Below are positions 39,158 to 52,370 of a stretch of 64,000 nucleotides of DNA, piece by piece. The translations under genes and the position numbers were made by a program. The stretch covers positions 7,520,218 to 7,584,217 of the forward strand of contig NC_084971.1 of the NCBI RefSeq assembly GCF_963691925.1. Direction: 5' to 3'. The notes below the pieces were generated by a model, which saw only the letters and a program-made list of their open reading frames with translations, did not search any database and was not told the origin of the DNA. The stretch comes from Scomber scombrus (lineage: Eukaryota; Chordata; Actinopteri; Scombriformes; Scombridae). How positions within the stretch are numbered: position 1 is the first letter of the stretch; the number at the start of each line of letters is the position of its first letter.

Positions 39158-39265
39158 AACACACTGGAGGGATTATATATCCCATCAAGTTTGTGAATGC
39201 TCTGAGATCCCCAAGAAAGAGCTGGAAAATGTGGTTGGGGGGAAGTTGGCTGGTATCCAAGAAGA
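39158..39265 (+). pseudogene. Rex3: Rex3 LINE fragment, extreme 3' end (right part)
   Basis: AACACACTGGAGGGATTATA, TCCCATCAAGTTTGTGAATG, GAGATCCCCAAGAAAGAGCT and GGAAAATGTGGTTGGGG correspond to the Rex3 3' coding end (consensus 'acgctggagggattacat... gaggagctggaaagcgtggctgggg'). The plus-frame translation HWRDYISHQ then IPKKELENVVGG is the decayed C-terminal 'RWRDYvsrLaWERLGvPqEELE'-type motif. It follows on from 38070 once the inserted element is removed. Confidence 0.85.
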
Positions 39266-39439
39266 TGCATAAACATACTTATATGGAAAGATGATCATCA
39301 AAGGTACAGATTAAACCAATGACATTGATTTGTCAGTGCCTTTAAAGATTTGACATAACAAATACACAGTCATCATGTCCACACGGAGACATGCAAGTTG
39401 TAGGAGGTTGTAGCTAAGATGACAGTATCAGATTCTGCT

Positions 39440-39870
39440 GTCAAAGTGCACAATCCACAGAGATGTCAATCATTCCTCTCCCTAGCAACAGATGACCTCT
39501 ATCATATCCCCCTGCTCTGCTATATCTGCTCTGCACTTCTCTTTGGCTGTCATCCTCTCTCTGTTTGCTTGTCTCCAACTGTCTTCACTTGTACCTGCAT
39601 CCTTCTTTCTACCTTTCCATCATTTTTTCTCTATTCCCCTGTCATTCCCCTTTGACCCAATCCCCTTTATCCAGCTTCTTCAGCTCAAATGCTTGTTCTG
39701 TATTTCCCTCACCAACCCAGGTCTACCCCTTACCTCCTGCTCTCCTAATCCATTCAAAACCGTCTTCTCATCTCCTCCCCTCTGTTCCATTTTGCCGCCG
39801 CTACCTGTGGCAACACTCCCACTCTGCTGTCCCTGCATGTTTAGGTTCTCATCACTTATCACTGCATTTC
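39440..39870 (+). repeat. Pyrimidine-rich low-complexity block
   Basis: About 430 bp biased to C/T on the plus strand. It keeps open a 168-codon frame (39492-39998), a 105-codon frame and a 108-codon minus-strand frame, none with domains. No gene is called. Confidence 0.75.
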
Positions 39871-40051
39871 GTCTTGTTTTAGAAGCTCTCAGGCAGGATC
39901 CAGCCCATAGAAGGCCATCTGTTAGCCGATCTGACAGGGCTGAGTGTGGCTGCAACACTGGCAGTGCCACTGGCACTGGCACAGTCCAGTGTCTATAGTA
40001 GCACAACCAGACAGCCAGCTTTCACACTGTGTTTAAACAGTCTGATTGTTC

Positions 40052-40126
40052 ATTTGCAGGCACCTGGCGAAGAGGCTCAAGATGGATTGCGGTTTAGTAC
40101 AAGGATGGCGGTTTAGTACAAGGATG
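40052..40126 (+). repeat. Left arm of an inverted repeat with internal 19-bp duplication
   Basis: TTTGCAGGCACCTGGCGAAG, AGGCTCAAGATGGATTGCGG and ACAAGGATGAGGTGA match the reverse complement of 40563-40618 at about 85-90%. Within this arm, GCGGTTTAGTACAAGGATG occurs twice in direct tandem. About 440 bp separate the arms. Confidence 0.8.
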
Positions 40127-40562
40127 AGGTGAATCGATACAGCACAAGCATATAGCTCCTGTAGACATTTGGTCCTTCTTCTCTTCATCCCCCGTTCCCT
40201 TTCGTCTGTCTCTCCTGCCCCAACCTTTCCTTCCTTAGAGAAGTACCTCGACAAATAAAGTATTACACACTGACACAGTGTCCATTTCACCCTCCTTTGC
40301 AATCAGGTTAGCCAGGCAAAAAGGTGTGAAATTGCTTACTGCTTTGTGAACCAAATCTGTGTTCTTGTGTTAATCCTAGTTTCTGGAACAAACCAGCGAG
40401 AACTGCTTTCCTTCATAACACAAGGAGCATGGAGCATGCAAATGTGCATATGGCTGCAAATGAAAAGCACACACACACAAAAACGCATGACAGCCATTGT
40501 CGGTAAAGTACATTTACTAAAACAACCATTCAAAAACTCTCTTTGTCTCACTTTCTCTAACT

Positions 40563-40618
40563 CACCTCATCCTTGTAATACACCACAATCCACCTTGAGC
40601 CTCTTCACCAGGTTTGCA
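40563..40618 (-). repeat. Right arm of the inverted repeat
   Basis: Reverse-complemented, this reads TTTGCAAACCTGGTGAAGAG, GCTCAAGGTGGATTGTGGTG, TATTACAAGGATGAGGTGAG, pairing with 40052-40126 and lacking the 19-bp duplication. Its outer end overlaps the start of a Rex3 scrap. The pair could be the ends of a foldback element or the result of an inverted local duplication. Confidence 0.8.
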
Positions 40619-40662
40619 AAGTGCCTGGGCTCACCCGTAGGGACAGCTGAGGAGCTTAATAG
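40612..40662 (+). pseudogene. Rex3: Short Rex3 LINE scrap
   Basis: GGTTTGCAAAGTGCCTGGGC, TCACCCGTAGGGACAGCTGA and GGAGCTTAA match the same part of Rex3 as the copy at about 37905-37955. Both carry TTTGCAAAGTGCCTGGG where the consensus I recall has a 'CGCAGGGTGGCTGGG'-like sequence, suggesting a shared source copy. Only about 50 bp remains. Confidence 0.65.
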
Positions 40663-40964
40663 TTAATTAAGTTCCTATAGGTTGGTTGGTTAGTTGGCAG
40701 GCAGGCAGGCAGAGCCCTGATCCCAACATCATGGTGTCAGTCTGGGATTACATGAAGAGACAGGAACAAGTGTGATGCATAAATCCACAGAAGATTTGTG
40801 GCAAGTTCTCTAAGTTGCTTGGAACAACCTACCTGATAAGTACTTTGGAAAATTCTGTGCAGATGTACCTTGGAAAACTGGAACTGTTATGAAGGAAAAT
40901 TGTGGCCATATCAAATATTGATTTCAGTTATGTTCTCACTTAATTTTTAGAGCCTAAAACCTTC

Positions 40965-41085
<121 letters not shown>

Positions 41086-41649
41086 ACACGTATAGCAGCA
41101 AACACTTTCAGGCAGTTTTGTGTTGCAGTCATTTATAGACACGAAAAGTGACAGTAAAGATATGTTTATAGTTGTATGTTACATCTGTATCTGACAGATG
41201 CCACCCAGTAATTGTAGTAATTATGACCCATTATGAGGTGGTGTGGTGGGACCATAACCCAACAGTGGACTTTACCACAGGAGTCCACTGTTCATTTCAA
41301 GCATCTAACAACCATGAGTGATACATTTCCAACCGCAAACCCGGAGAGATTTTTAAAACTCATAACTATAATTGGTGCCTAATCTCAGCCCTGTGGTTAT
41401 TATTGTAGCCATGACGACAAAGGTCACCTCATTTTAAGGACATACTAATTTTAACCATCACCACACATTTGTCTAACCTTAACAAAGTGACCATTAAAAC
41501 CCAAGCCAGAAAACATAATTTTTTAAACAGTAATGTGAGGTTTTTGAAAGCATAGACACATTATATTGCCTGCTTCAATTGGGGCAATAGATTAAAAATG
41601 CTCCGGTGTATAATTCTGGAGCAATTGGTCAAACAATGTATTTGGCAGG
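41086..41649. other. Unassigned non-coding sequence
   Basis: Includes a small hairpin at about 41601-41623 (GCTCC against GGAGC with a 12-bp loop). Nothing else recognised. Confidence 0.5.
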
Positions 41650-42152
41650 CGGGGAGTTCTTAAAAGTAACTTAAAACTGCATTCTATCAAAAGGCCACCA
41701 GGGGGCGACCGTTTTGGTGTCAAAAGGACTTCCGTCTCTATACAAGTCAATGGAGAATTCACCAACTTCTCACTTGATTTCTAACCTCAGTAAAGGTTTT
41801 CAAAATGTGTTTATGGTCTCAATCGCTAGTTTAAAGCCTTCTTCAATGCAGTATGATGTTCATTTGTGACATTTTGGCCTCCCTGATTTTATATTTGACG
41901 ATAAAGCAGGGTATGCATTAAGGCGTGGCTACGTCGTGATTGACAGGTTGATTGGTTCACAGGTTCAGGAGGGCACCTCATGCCCCTCCTGATGCCCATA
42001 TAAGTAGAATCCGTGTTTTTATTTTTCCCGGCATGCACCGGACATTTTCAAGATGGCGCTGCCCAGATCCAAAACTATTCGCTTCCAAGCAGCAGACCAC
42101 AAACCAATGGGTACATCACGGATGTTACGTCCATTTTATATACAGTCTATGG
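41650..42152 (+). mobile_element. Dispersed fish MITE, '...TATATACAGTCTATGG' family
   Basis: The string of segments matches a fish repeat I know well: AGTTCTTAAAAGTAACTTAA, GCCACCAGGGGGCGACC, CTCTATACAAGTCAATGGAG, CTTCTCACTTGATTTCTAAC, GTTTATGGTCTCAATCGCTA, GCAGTATGATGTTCATTTGT, AAGATGGCGCTGCCC and the 3' end TTTTATATACAGTCTATGG. The opposite terminus (which would begin CCATAGACTGTATATAAAA) was not seen, so the left end is probably truncated. Two overlapping open frames (102 and 114 codons, 41952-42321) run through it in different registers. I treat them as incidental. Confidence 0.8.
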
Positions 42153-42618
42153 TATTTGGTTGTTTATTTGGAGGACTTGTTGCAATCGGTGCTTAAAGTG
42201 GTTGTGCGTGTTGGTTTTAGGGGGGTACAGAAATTGTCTCACAATCCCCTTGACATTGGGAAGGTGTGGGGGGAGGTGGTTACAGACAATGTTTAACTAT
42301 CCAATATGCACTTCGGCTTAAGTATACTGACACCTTTAGTCTCACTGTAAACAAAACAAATGACTAACACTACATCATAATGTAGGCCATAATTGATGTA
42401 AATAAAAGCTACTTAACAACAGCGCTCCATTACTAATGAGTAACATGTGCAGGTAACAGAAGTAATTATTATTTTCTCTCTCTATTCTCATTATTCATAT
42501 TAGATTGCATGTAATCTGATTAGGGTTCTCATTATGCATCGATTATGTTGCTTAGAGGTACAGTATTATGTTAACAAAGTGGGTTTGATATAAAAAAGAA
42601 ACAGTATCTTACTTTTTT

Positions 42619-42621
<3 letters not shown>

Positions 42622-42661
<40 letters not shown>
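42622..42661 (+). repeat. (AC)20 microsatellite
   Basis: A pure 40-bp AC tract. Confidence 0.97.
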
Positions 42662-42663
<2 letters not shown>

Positions 42664-43782
42664 CCTCCACAGCTGCTAGTAAGCACACACGCTATCACAA
42701 GTAACAGCAAACCTCAAACGAAACCAAAACACACCCAACAAGCTACTGGTGACTTGTTTGAAATCAGTTGATCTGGCAATTACCATGGCTGAGTAGCTGC
42801 TGTGCTATAAAACACTTTGTATTGATTTGCTTTTATATGAAGTTGGAATTCACATCACAAAAGATTATAATCAGTGCTTCCATGATTGTATGATTTGCAA
42901 GTGATTGCCTTTAATCACAGTTCAAAACAAATATAGATGGTGCATCTAAAAAGCTCCCGGTCTGTGTCATTGGTAAACCAAAACAGCTTCCAACTACCTA
43001 ATCAACTTTACTCATATCAGTTTATTCCAGAGGTTCATTTTGATCAAGGGAGGACAGATTCTTTCCTCGTTATTAAAAATGTTGACATTTAAACTGCAGT
43101 TTCCATCTAAAGATAATTACCTTCAGTGTCTTAAAGCTCTTAAAGTAATACCGCGTACTTTGTCTATTACTAGACCTGGCTTCGCTTCTACATGTGACAC
43201 AGAATCCAATTTAGTGAAGGGAACAGGCTCACACGTTCCATGTAATCTTTAATAACAAAATATCTCATAATATGCAGTGCTTCAGCAGGTTATTCTAGGA
43301 AAGAGCAGGGATTAACTGTCACAGGTGTTCTCGCAAGAAGAGAAGATAACCATGAGAAATTCTATAAGGACGTCATGCCAACTATTATCAGAGCTTCCAT
43401 GTTGCTTCAATCATCTGATTTATTCACCAGTTAATACATTTAAAAGGCAACGGCAGCAGAATAAAGTGATTCTTCCTTTTATTTAGGATCAAGACCGGGC
43501 TTTTATTGAATTTGTTTACTCCCCAGGTTGAATTGTATTATCGGTGAGGTACATGAAACAACCTGGCCTTGTAGATAGAAAACTGATGACTGTGGCAGAA
43601 GGAAAAATAAAAGTATTGTGGCTTTGGGCTTTCCTGCTTGCCAGCAGACAGTTTAACATAATTTAATGACCAATGATAGCTCTACTCCTGATAGTCAGGT
43701 CTATTTATAAATCCAAAATCACAAGTTTGTCTTAAAGGGCTTTACAATCTCTGTACAATACACTCTCTGTCCTTATCTATCC
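42662..43782. other. Unassigned non-coding sequence
   Basis: Nothing recognised. A 70-codon open frame at 43040-43252 has no known motif. Confidence 0.5.
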
Positions 43783-44232
43783 TTAAAGCAGTAACTCAAC
43801 ATTTTGTGAAATATGCTTAGCTTGGCTTAGTAAATTAGATTTGATTGGAGAAAGATACCAATATCATGTCTGATTTAGCTATTTAGCTTAGCATAGTACA
43901 AAGACTGAAAAAAGGTTGTTGTTTTTTTACAGGGGCTTATGTGCTGGACTGTTTCTTGGCCAGCAGCAGTGTCTGAAATCTCTTGGGAATAAAACAACAT
44001 GATATAATGTGTTAATTAGTGAGCTTTAGAGGTGCTGGTAAGCGGATTTGGTTACCTTTGGACGGAGCCAGGCTAGCTATTTTCAGTCTTTATGCCAAGC
44101 AAATCTAACATTGCTTTGGCAAGCTAGTGCCTGGGGGCTTCATGTTTAATTTACACATAGGAGACTAGTATTTATCTTCTCATCAAACTCTTGGCAATCT
44201 TAGGTGAACAAAGGTATTTCCCAAAAAGTTAA
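43783..44232 (+). mobile_element. Foldback MITE with TTAA ends (piggyBac-like)
   Basis: The element starts TTAAAGCAGTAACTCAACAT then TTTGTGAAATATGCTTA. It ends GTATTTCCCAAAAAGTTAA, so the terminal 20 bp are inverted. The inner arms also pair: GCTTAGCATAGTACAAAGAC on the left with the reverse complement of GTCTTTATGCCAAGC on the right. Central segments GTGTTAATTAGTGAGCTTTA, GAGGTGCTGGTAAGCGGATT, TGGACGGAGCCAGGCTAGCT and CAGGGGCTTATGTGCTGGAC match an abundant percomorph repeat that I know. TTAA at both boundaries is the piggyBac target signature. It has no transposase. The copy is moderately diverged. Confidence 0.85.
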
Positions 44233-44282
44233 AACATTGTTTTCTGGGCAGCACACACCAGTTGCGTAGCATAGGGTAGCTC

Positions 44283-44351
44283 AGGGTTTCCCACAGCACC
44301 TTACAGCTTAGACGGCCGCCTATGCGCCCCCCCCCCCCCCCCCCCCCCCCC
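44283..44351 (+). mobile_element. Possible hAT-type terminus ending in poly-C (C25)
   Basis: CAGGGTTTCCCACAGC followed by ACGGCCGCCTATGCG resembles the ends of some hAT elements. It passes straight into 25 uninterrupted C (44327-44351). No partner terminus was identified, so the transposon call is tentative. The homopolymer itself is certain. Confidence 0.4.
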
Positions 44352-44795
44352 GGACTGGAGAGGTGGTTGAGGTTGAGTAGTCATGATGTGATTCTCGGAA
44401 GTAAGTCTCAGGAAAGTGAGTTTTATGCAGCAAAAATGTAATCAATAAAATGGAGTTTCTGATTTGAAAACATATCCTACCTATTACCTAGAGAGAGAAC
44501 CTGGACCTGCATGCTTTGCATGATAATGTTCCCATGCATCCCTTGTGAATGCATTCTGTTTCCCTGGCCTTGATGGAGCTGGTTTGATTCACCCATTGCA
44601 GCTGCAGAACTGAAGTCTGTATAAACCAACACAACCACCCATGGTTAAATGACGGAAATTGATAACTGTTATTTCCTGGACGTTCAGTGAGGAATCTCGT
44701 GAATTTTGATTCTGATATATTAATGAGGATTTTAAAATCATGGTAAATCCTTAATCCCAGACTTAATATCCTCCTTCGGGGCATGTGTTTACAGT
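44352..44795. other. Unassigned sequence between two hAT-like ends
   Basis: A 110-codon minus-strand open frame starting at 44820 covers most of it. Its translation is Cys/Ser/Arg-rich with no domain I recognise. I do not call a gene. Confidence 0.4.
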
Positions 44796-45130
44796 CAGAG
44801 CCGTTTCTTGCTATACACATGTGCGTAAGGTCCCCGGAACCGCTAGGGGGCCTACTTTCGACTTTTTTTTTTTCTCCTCAAATATAAATTGATACTTTTA
44901 GTAACTGTAACTTAATAATGAAATGAGTCCCATCAGACTGATTTTATTTACATTAGTTTATCATTGGTTGGATAGCATAGCGGAAGTTCTTCTTGGTGGC
45001 AGTACGTTAAGTCCCCGCACTTCGTGGAGAGAGAAAGACTTGACAGCAGACGCAGAGTGATATTAAACGTGTACAAACTTAATAAATGTGTACAGTTTGA
45101 GGACAGTCCTGAGGTTGGCAGGCTAGTGGA
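44796..45130 (+). mobile_element. Possible hAT-type 5' end fragment
   Basis: CAGAGCCGTTTCTTGCTATA followed by GGTCCCCGGAACCGCTAGGGGGCC is reminiscent of hAT termini in fish. A T-rich stretch follows at 44863-44875. No right end and no transposase coding were recognised. The right limit is arbitrary. Confidence 0.35.
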
Positions 45131-47604
45131 GTGAATGAGTGACCAGCGTGTCCTGGGTCGCTCTTGTAGTAGGTAATGTGACGGTCAACATGTGGTATTG
45201 TAGGGAGAGTGAGTATGTTCTATGCAGCAATGTGTGAGCTATTACATTTTTACTGATGTGAGATATTAAAGTGTTGACCTTATATTAAAAGGACATTTCT
45301 GTGGTGTTTAATCTGATTGAAAAACATGAGATGTAATATATATCTTATCATAAATTTACTCTGCTAATTGGGTACTTTTGAAGTGTATCATAATGGTTTT
45401 ATGTACATAGCTGCATAACAGTTCTAGTTACATAACACCAACACCATATGGAGATAATATTGCATTGAAAGCACTTGCTACTTCTATTATAAAACCATGA
45501 GATGTGTAAGAAATTAATACTGTTTACTCTACCTCAGTCCATGGTTAAAAACACAAGACATTCACATGCACTGTTATATCTAAAATGGTTCAAATGGTTT
45601 AAGTGTATCATCATAATTCATTATTGATGTTAAAAAGAGAAGAAACAGTTCATAATTTCTGTTATGATATAGTGGCATATAGAGAGTTTAATGCTGTATT
45701 GATTTCTTGTGGCTGTAGATAATGGAGACTTGACCTAAAATGAATGGGCCTGTTGATATACATGCTCCATTTTTGAGACTCCCCTAAGACATCTTGCCTT
45801 GGACCTTGGATTCTAGATTCTCTCCTTGAAAGCAGAGATGGCGAGCCACCATTTGTACTTCACCTACCCAGAGGAAGACACCTTTTCATCATCCCCCTAT
45901 GTGTTGACACTGGTGTAGCAAGACTTTGTCACAAGCCCCACAATCCCTTTACTTTAATTACCAGGTGCACCCAGAGCTCTAAACTGACCTCAGAACTAAG
46001 AAAGGGTCCAAAACTGACTGAACCTGACCTAAATACTGAATAAACTGTCTACAACTAAGGACTGAAGAAACTTGAACATACCAAAGAACTGAACTTTGTT
46101 ACACCATTAGGTATATTGCTTTCGAGGAACTAAGGACATCTATATGGTTTATTCAAAGGCTCAAATGGTTTAAGTTATGTCTATTTTTCATTAATACGTT
46201 ATTGTCAAGTGCAGAAATATTATGGAGAAATATGCTTTTCGACCTATTGTGGAACTGTTTCATTACACCTGAAGAAGTTTTTTTTTCTGTTTTTTTTGTG
46301 AAAAATGCCAACACAGTCCCTCATAGTCTGAATCATTTTTATTTTCTTACAACAGAAAAGTTTTAAAACAACCTTCTATTGAACCTGCCAACAGGCTCCA
46401 GCTACTGATTGAGTCTTTTACTTATCTTCATCCCCTTCCTACAAGCTTACACACTGGTCCAATATTCAATTAACTATCCATCCTCAGTGGTCTTTCCATA
46501 ATCAGTATTAATCGTGAGATTAGCTATCATGCCAATATTGATGACTTTGCGTTACTTAAAATACGTTTTTATGTGTAAAAAGTGGCATTTGGTCTCATTT
46601 ACATACATACAGAATATTATGTAGATTTAGTTTGTATTCATGAGTGCTTGAAATAAGGAGGGGGTGGCAGGGTGATGTCAGTGTTGACCCTACTCTCTCC
46701 CTACACGTGCACTGATCCAACAAAACTAGGTAACATACCATAACAGTGGTAAAAATCGCTGCTTTTCTGGCATACGCTGACCTATCAAGAGACATCATTG
46801 CAGAGTGATGTATGTTTTAGTGTCCTGACACCGCCTGCCAAGCAATTGGCTTACATGGAAAACAATAGGCAGTGTTTTTAAAAAGTGCCATATATCAGCG
46901 TGTCTGCCCTTAAAACCCTCAATTCTGATATGGAAACATGCTTCATAAAATTAAATTGCCAGGATTTAATTTCAGTGAGGGTATACATACAATAACATCT
47001 GCTCATTAAATTATTTTTACCTCAGCTTTATTATTGCATACACTATTGTTTGGAATTAGTAAGCCGCTTTCTGCTGTGAGACACACATCCAGAGTCTCAA
47101 TCAATAAGAAGGATGGATGAATTAGACATTGTTTGCTTCCAAAACAATCAAGTTAATTACGCTATTGCCTAGGTTTCACGATAAAAGCAATTACCAGGGA
47201 GTTAATATGTCACTGAGAGTAACAAAAAACATTTCCTTTTTTTTCTTTTTTCAACGAAAGCTTCCAGGGTTCAATGGAGGAAAACATATAAACATTCCCC
47301 CGTGACTCCTCAATATCCTTTTTGTCCATCTGGTGCCCAGCGAAGGTCAAGCAGAAGAGGGGGGGGGGGCGAGAAAGGACCGGTGTCTCAGCTGACTAAC
47401 ATGCTCTGTGGCTACATCTGTATTCAGCTAACCTCACATGCTTGGCTTGTGATATCTGGCTCTTGAGTGGCAAGTGTAAGCCTTTGGAAGATGTTTCTCC
47501 CCTCTGGGTGGTGGGCTGCTCTACAAAGTCATAACACTGCACAATGGACTCCTTGTTGTCAGATGATTAGGCAGGCTGGTGTGTGTGTGTTTGTGTGTGT
47601 GTTT

Positions 47605-47610
<6 letters not shown>
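45131..47610. other. Unassigned non-coding sequence
   Basis: No gene or recognised transposon. A 15-bp direct repeat (TCAAATGGTTTAAGT) occurs at 45590-45604 and 46161-46175 but is not supported as an LTR pair. A poly-G run lies at 47359-47369. The segment 46800-47220 is simple-repeat-poor and rich in ATTA-type motifs. Confidence 0.5.

Positions 47611-47645
<35 letters not shown>
47611..47645 (+). repeat. (GA)17 microsatellite
   Basis: A pure GA tract preceded by an interrupted TG tract (47580-47603). Confidence 0.95.
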
Positions 47646-47648
<3 letters not shown>

Positions 47649-47907
47649 GGGAGAGTGTGAGTTGTCTAGTTTGTCTGACAGCAGTTTCAAATAACAATAC
47701 ATGTCAGAGCCGGTGAATAAGCAATCTGCCTGGCAAAGCCTTTTGTCTTCCAGACCTTTTCAATATTGTGTGAGAATGTCAGGGTGTTGATTGGGGATTT
47801 GCCGGAAGGGGCGCATTTTGTAAGAAAAGTGAGCTTTAGTCAGTTAAAAAAGCTCTTCACATTTGTTGTCTCTCATCTAAAACAACTTTGCCTTCTCATG
47901 TTTGCCC

Positions 47908-47934
47908 GTGTGTGTGTGTGTGTGTGTGTGTGTG
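47908..47934 (+). repeat. (GT)13 microsatellite
   Basis: A pure 27-bp GT tract. Confidence 0.95.
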
Positions 47935-49807
<1,873 letters not shown>

Positions 49808-52100
49808 AACATGCACATGCTCCTGTGTACTATCAACGCAGGTTGCAGGCCCAAGGCCACGTTTAGCCAGCCTGCTTAATAAACTCTCACTGAGTTCACT
49901 GCAGGAAATCTGACCTGAAACAAGAATGGAAAATAACAGAATGAGGAAGCAAGTGAATGGAAATAATGGGAAAAATAGGGAATTATAAATGGAGTACATT
50001 TGCTTTGGCAAGAAAAGAAGAAAAGTGAAAAAAAGGTCGAAAGAGGTTAAAATGTTTTTATGATTCTAGGTTACATATAATGCTTGAACAACAGTTATAT
50101 TTCAAGTAAACATGGTCTGAACTGCATATTCAAATATAGCCATTGAAATATTCTTGAAACAGTAAAGCATGCCTCCATGTTGAAATATATCAAAACACTG
50201 TTAGTTATATGCAACCTAGATGTCTTAAAAAACTAAATAGTACATTTGCACTCACATATTCACATATATTCACATATATTAACACAGACACTTAAGCACA
50301 GACACACATAATTCAATTTACCAGTCATTCAATAGACTGCAAATCTCTTCCATTTCTCACTATCATTTCTATGTGTCCATACATTTGAAAGTGAGAGCGG
50401 ATAACAACTTTTGCGTGTGCAGCAACCTTCAGTAATGATCAGAATAATGAGTAGTCCGGGGTGAAATGCCAGAGCAAGAAAGATAAGAAAGCAACGAGGA
50501 GGGATAAAAAAAAAAAAAGATCATAGCTGACTCAAATTGTAATTCTCAGGTCCTCTCTCTTTCTCCCTCTCTTTCTCTCTCATGTGTCAGTCTCTTTTAA
50601 GGCGTGTTCGCCACACGTCCGCCTCATCCCTCATCTCTTTTATCTGCCTGTTTCACCCGCTCAGCCTCACCTCTACCTCATTTACAATTGCTCCTCTCCT
50701 CCGGGGAGCGTTAACCTCGGTCGTCCGTTCACCAGGCCCTGAGGCCATGATTAGAGAAGGGGGGGGGGGAGAAACAGATAGACAGAAGAAGTGAGTGCTG
50801 TTGAAAAGGTGGGTTGAGGGGCTCGGGATGTCTGCAATGCATAGAAGCGAGACACAGCCAGTGACCCAGCAATCAACCTCACAACTATGAGCTACACACA
50901 CATACACACAGAGATCCACAAGTACACAGTGAAATATGTATGTGTACATACCCCTGCTCTCCTGCTCTCTGAAACACCCGCAGGGCCTGTTATTTCACAA
51001 ACAGTCAAATCCAAACAGTGAATTAAAGATGCCTTTTCAACATCCCCACTGCAGTTACATATCTTTAAATGGCTGTGACAGAACAATTATTGTAAAACAT
51101 CTCAGGTTGTAATTGTCAATTTGGTGCTTTGCTCACAAGTATTTCTGCTCCTAGCTGGACTCAGTTCAAATAGCATCTATAACCACAAACATGCTCAAGT
51201 TTCAGATCATGGATAATCAGGAAATTGAATGTAGGCAGGTCCCAGTGCATTGTGGGTATCACGGTGTCAAAAATTGTTAATGTTCTGTTTGGGGATTGAG
51301 TGCAGTGTTGCAGTGGGGGTGTGACGGACAGATACTGTCCCCTCAAGAACAATGATAGCATGAGTCATTTCAGGAAATGCCTGCAAACAACATTTGTTTA
51401 TGTTCACGTGACAAAGCCCAAAGCAGCTGGAGTAATTATGAGTCTACTTGGTCAGGAGCAAAAGGGGAAGTCGGGTGACATTATTCTGAAGCCACAAAGT
51501 CAAGAGAAAGAGGAGGTCGGAGTGGAGTGGGGTGTGGGTCAATCAAATGTCAGGCTATGCCACACGAGACCACTGTTCGTTTCCCGTTCCCTACTTCAGT
51601 CAGTGTTGGTTTTATTACATCATGACAACAACCATAATCACAGGATGAATGTCCACCAACCTTAATGATGTCGTCAGGCAGTTAAATCAAACCAGACCAT
51701 GATCTTCCTACCCAAGCCGTAACCATGGCGGTGTCACATCATAAATTGGATTTTTCAAACAGAGATTGCAAATAATCAAACAAGTTTATGAGTTTCATGT
51801 AATCCTCAACAATCAAAGGGAAATGTCACAGTCTTGGAAGCGCTGAAAAATGATTTTCTGTTGATAGGGAAAACATTTCTATGTGTCGTTCTGGAAGTGA
51901 CGAACAACACATTTTGTTGTTTAATTTGTTGTGTAATTTGGAGGACAGCTCCCACGCTCCCACATGCTAAGTGGAGACAGAATTTTAAGAGAAAGAAAAA
52001 AAGTGTTACGATGGGAAAAACTAGGAAGATGAAGTTAAAAGATCCAGGATTAAACTTTAACAGTTGACTTTAACAATGAGCTGTTGTGTTCTGTTGACAG
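49808..52100. other. Unassigned non-coding sequence
   Basis: Contains three near-copies of ATTCACATAT at about 50257-50280, an A-run at 50507-50518 and a G-run at 50759-50769. The 121-codon plus frame at 51300-51665 has no recognisable domain. No gene called. Confidence 0.5.
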
Positions 52101-52176
52101 GACCCCTCTGGGGTCTAATTGACCTCTCTGGGGGTCACTTAGACCCCAGAGAGGTCAATTAGACCCCAGAGAGGTC
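52101..52176. repeat. Near-perfect 36-bp inverted repeat (hairpin) built from a 20-bp unit
   Basis: The arms 52101-52136 and 52141-52176 are reverse complements except for one substitution and one extra G, around a 4-nt ACTT centre. Each arm is nearly two copies of GACCTCTCTGGGGTCTAATT. The unit core AGACCCC-AGAGAGGTC is itself partly palindromic (GACC/GGTC). As RNA or single-stranded DNA it would fold into a stem of about 35 bp. No transposon ends or known miRNA were recognised. Confidence 0.9.
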
Positions 52177-52370
52177 CAACCTTCTGTTAGAGCTCTTATA
52201 ATCAAACTGTTACACAAATGTTTGGTGATAACAGAAATCTAAATAGACTTATTTGTGATATGGGAGTAGTATTGCTTCGTCAACACCAATCACAGATGTA
52301 ATGCGGATGAATATCTCTCATATTTAACCATGTTTAACAGCTGGGGCTCATGAGACCACAAACAGATATA

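Noticed and set aside
39492..40006. 168-codon plus frame with a 108-codon minus frame opposite
   Set aside because: Pyrimidine-rich composition explains both. No recognisable motif in either.
44488..44820. 110-codon minus-strand open frame
   Set aside because: Cys/Arg/Ser-rich translation with no known domain, in a region bordered by possible transposon ends. Not enough to call a gene.
45590..46175. Possible LTR pair based on a shared TCAAATGGTTTAAGT
   Set aside because: Only 15 bp is shared, with no TG...CA ends, primer-binding site or polypurine tract.
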